Source: Candidatus Peregrinibacteria bacterium
GTDB lineage: Bacteria > Patescibacteriota > Gracilibacteria > UM-FILTER-43-11
Direction: 5' to 3'
Length of the DNA stretch: 22,470 nucleotides
NCBI GenBank assembly: GCA_016220125.1
Contig: JACRIF010000044.1
Coordinates: 1-22,470, forward strand
Position numbers and translations under genes: made by a program. Of this stretch, positions 21,709 through 22,470 are shown in pieces (position 1 is the stretch's first letter; every line of letters starts with the position of its first letter). The notes below the pieces were generated by a model. It was not told where the DNA came from. It saw nothing but the letters and a program-made list of their open reading frames with translations, and did not search any database.

Positions 21709-22470
21709 ATGCACCGAACTCACACCTGTGGCGAACTCCGCCTGGAACACAAAGGCAAAACAGTCACCCTCTCCGGTTGGGTCAATCGCCGACGCGACCA
21801 CGGAGGGATTATTTTCATCGACTTGCGCGACCGCTACGGTCTGACCCAGGTCGTATTCGACCCCGAGGTCAACAAAGCCGCTTGGGAGATTGCCAACACC
21901 GTTCGCCCCGAATTCGTGCTTCAGGTCACGGGTGAGATCCGCGGCCGGATGGAAGGGCAAAACAACCCGAACATGGCGACGGGCGAAATCGAAGTTTACA
22001 TCCAGGAACTCAAAATCCTGAACACGGCCAAGACCCCTCCGTTCGAGATCGACCAGGAAAAGGTCATGAACGAGGAGTTGCGCCTCAAGTACCGCTACCT
22101 CGACATCCGCCACGAGCGCTTGAAAAACAATCTGGTGCTCCGCCACAAGATGATCAAGACGATCCGCGACTTGCTCGACGAGGAGGATTTCATCGAGGTT
22201 GAAACCCCCATCCTCATCAAGGGCACCCCCGAGGGAAGCCGCGAATATTTGGTGCCCTCGCGCCTTTACCCGGGCAAGTTCTTCGTACTGCCCCAAAGCC
22301 CGCAACAGCTCAAACAACTTTTGATGATCGGTGGCATGGACCGCTATTTCCAGATCGCCCGATGCTTCCGCGACGAGGACCAGCGCGGCGACCGACAACC
22401 CGAGTTCACCCAGCTTGATCTTGAGATGTCGTTCATCGAGGAAAAGGACATCATGGCGGTCAGCGACAAA
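21709..22470 (+). CDS. aspS: Aspartate--tRNA ligase, N-terminal 254 residues (cut by the window end)
   Basis: The frame opens at the ATG at 21709 (MHRTHTCGELRLEHKGKTVTLSGW) and stays open to the edge. The N-terminal OB-fold anticodon domain (about 15-105) has GWVNRRRDHGGIIFIDLRDRYG. The class II core follows with LRLKYRYLDIR, TPEGSREYLVPSR, LPQSPQQLKQLLM, and motif 2 FRDEDQRGDRQPEFTQLDLEMSF. It is the bacterial AspRS type; about 330 residues, including motif 3, lie outside. His31 and the Gly83 of EGQNNPN match residues found in non-discriminating AspRS that also charge tRNA-Asn (family knowledge). No SD; long AT-rich leader. Confidence 0.95.
   Translation, partial: MHRTHTCGELRLEHKGKTVTLSGWVNRRRDHGGIIFIDLRDRYGLTQVVFDPEVNKAAWEIANTVRPEFVLQVTGEIRGRMEGQNNPNMATGEIEVYIQELKILNTAKTPPFEIDQEKVMNEELRLKYRYLDIRHERLKNNLVLRHKMIKTIRDLLDEEDFIEVETPILIKGTPEGSREYLVPSRLYPGKFFVLPQSPQQLKQLLMIGGMDRYFQIARCFRDEDQRGDRQPEFTQLDLEMSFIEEKDIMAVSDK

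Noticed and set aside
1..22470. UGA-as-glycine recoding
   Set aside because: dtd, rsmH and tsaC end naturally at TGA at family-typical lengths, and no conserved protein needs TGA read-through.
1..22470. CRISPR array, rRNA or transposase
   Set aside because: No regularly spaced repeats, no rRNA-like stretch and no transposase-like frame were seen.

Overview
This is a dense bacterial chromosome segment of mostly single-gene transcription units, many with their own promoter and terminator. I infer a Patescibacteria/CPR-like bacterium, most like Peregrinibacteria. The grounds are surface proteins with C-terminal modules I associate with that group, a solitary rsmH-ftsL pair instead of a full dcw cluster, few Shine-Dalgarno (SD) sequences, and short AT-rich leaders. 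TGA is used as a normal stop (dtd, rsmH, tsaC), which argues against the UGA=Gly code of Gracilibacteria/Absconditabacteria. The lineage was not tested by phylogeny.

Layout. 1-600: 3' end of a surface protein with an LAQTG sorting-like signal, then a gene-free stretch with hairpins. 602-2850: an ankyrin protein (minus) diverging from dtd, then a voltage-gated-type K+ channel. 2999-4871: glyS converging on a small membrane protein. 5019-7805: a large secreted SLH-RlpA-CAP-CAP protein. 7893-9682: ndk and an M16 protease (minus). 9774-12250: a surface-protein block (minus) with an AT-rich secreted protein and a collagen-like lipoprotein, each followed by the same 71-bp compound terminator. 12300-13857: a hairpin-rich divergent region, rsmH and an ftsL-like gene. 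13997-16585: alr, a yqeY-type gene, then an attenuator-like leader and an unknown gene. 16659-19886: carB (minus), with a palindromic segment inside its coding sequence. 20225-20843: two small unknown genes (minus). 20951-22470: tsaC and the first 254 codons of aspS.

Several genes serve translation (glyS, aspS, dtd, tsaC, rsmH, possibly yqeY). The AspRS carries residues linked to non-discriminating enzymes, which fits a GatCAB route to Asn-tRNA. Others serve the envelope (alr, ftsL, the RlpA/SLH/CAP protein, the lipoprotein, the M16 protease).

The most unusual signals are not protein families. (1) An attenuator-like arrangement (Met-rich mini-ORF, antiterminator, terminator) precedes an unknown gene. 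(2) Two genes, the ankyrin protein and the collagen-like lipoprotein, stand out by having clear SDs, long leaders and long complementarity between leader and 3' region. (3) A 71-bp compound terminator is duplicated behind neighbouring surface genes. (4) A palindromic element is translated in frame inside carB. (5) Several intergenic spacers are made of degenerate repeated words shared between distant loci.
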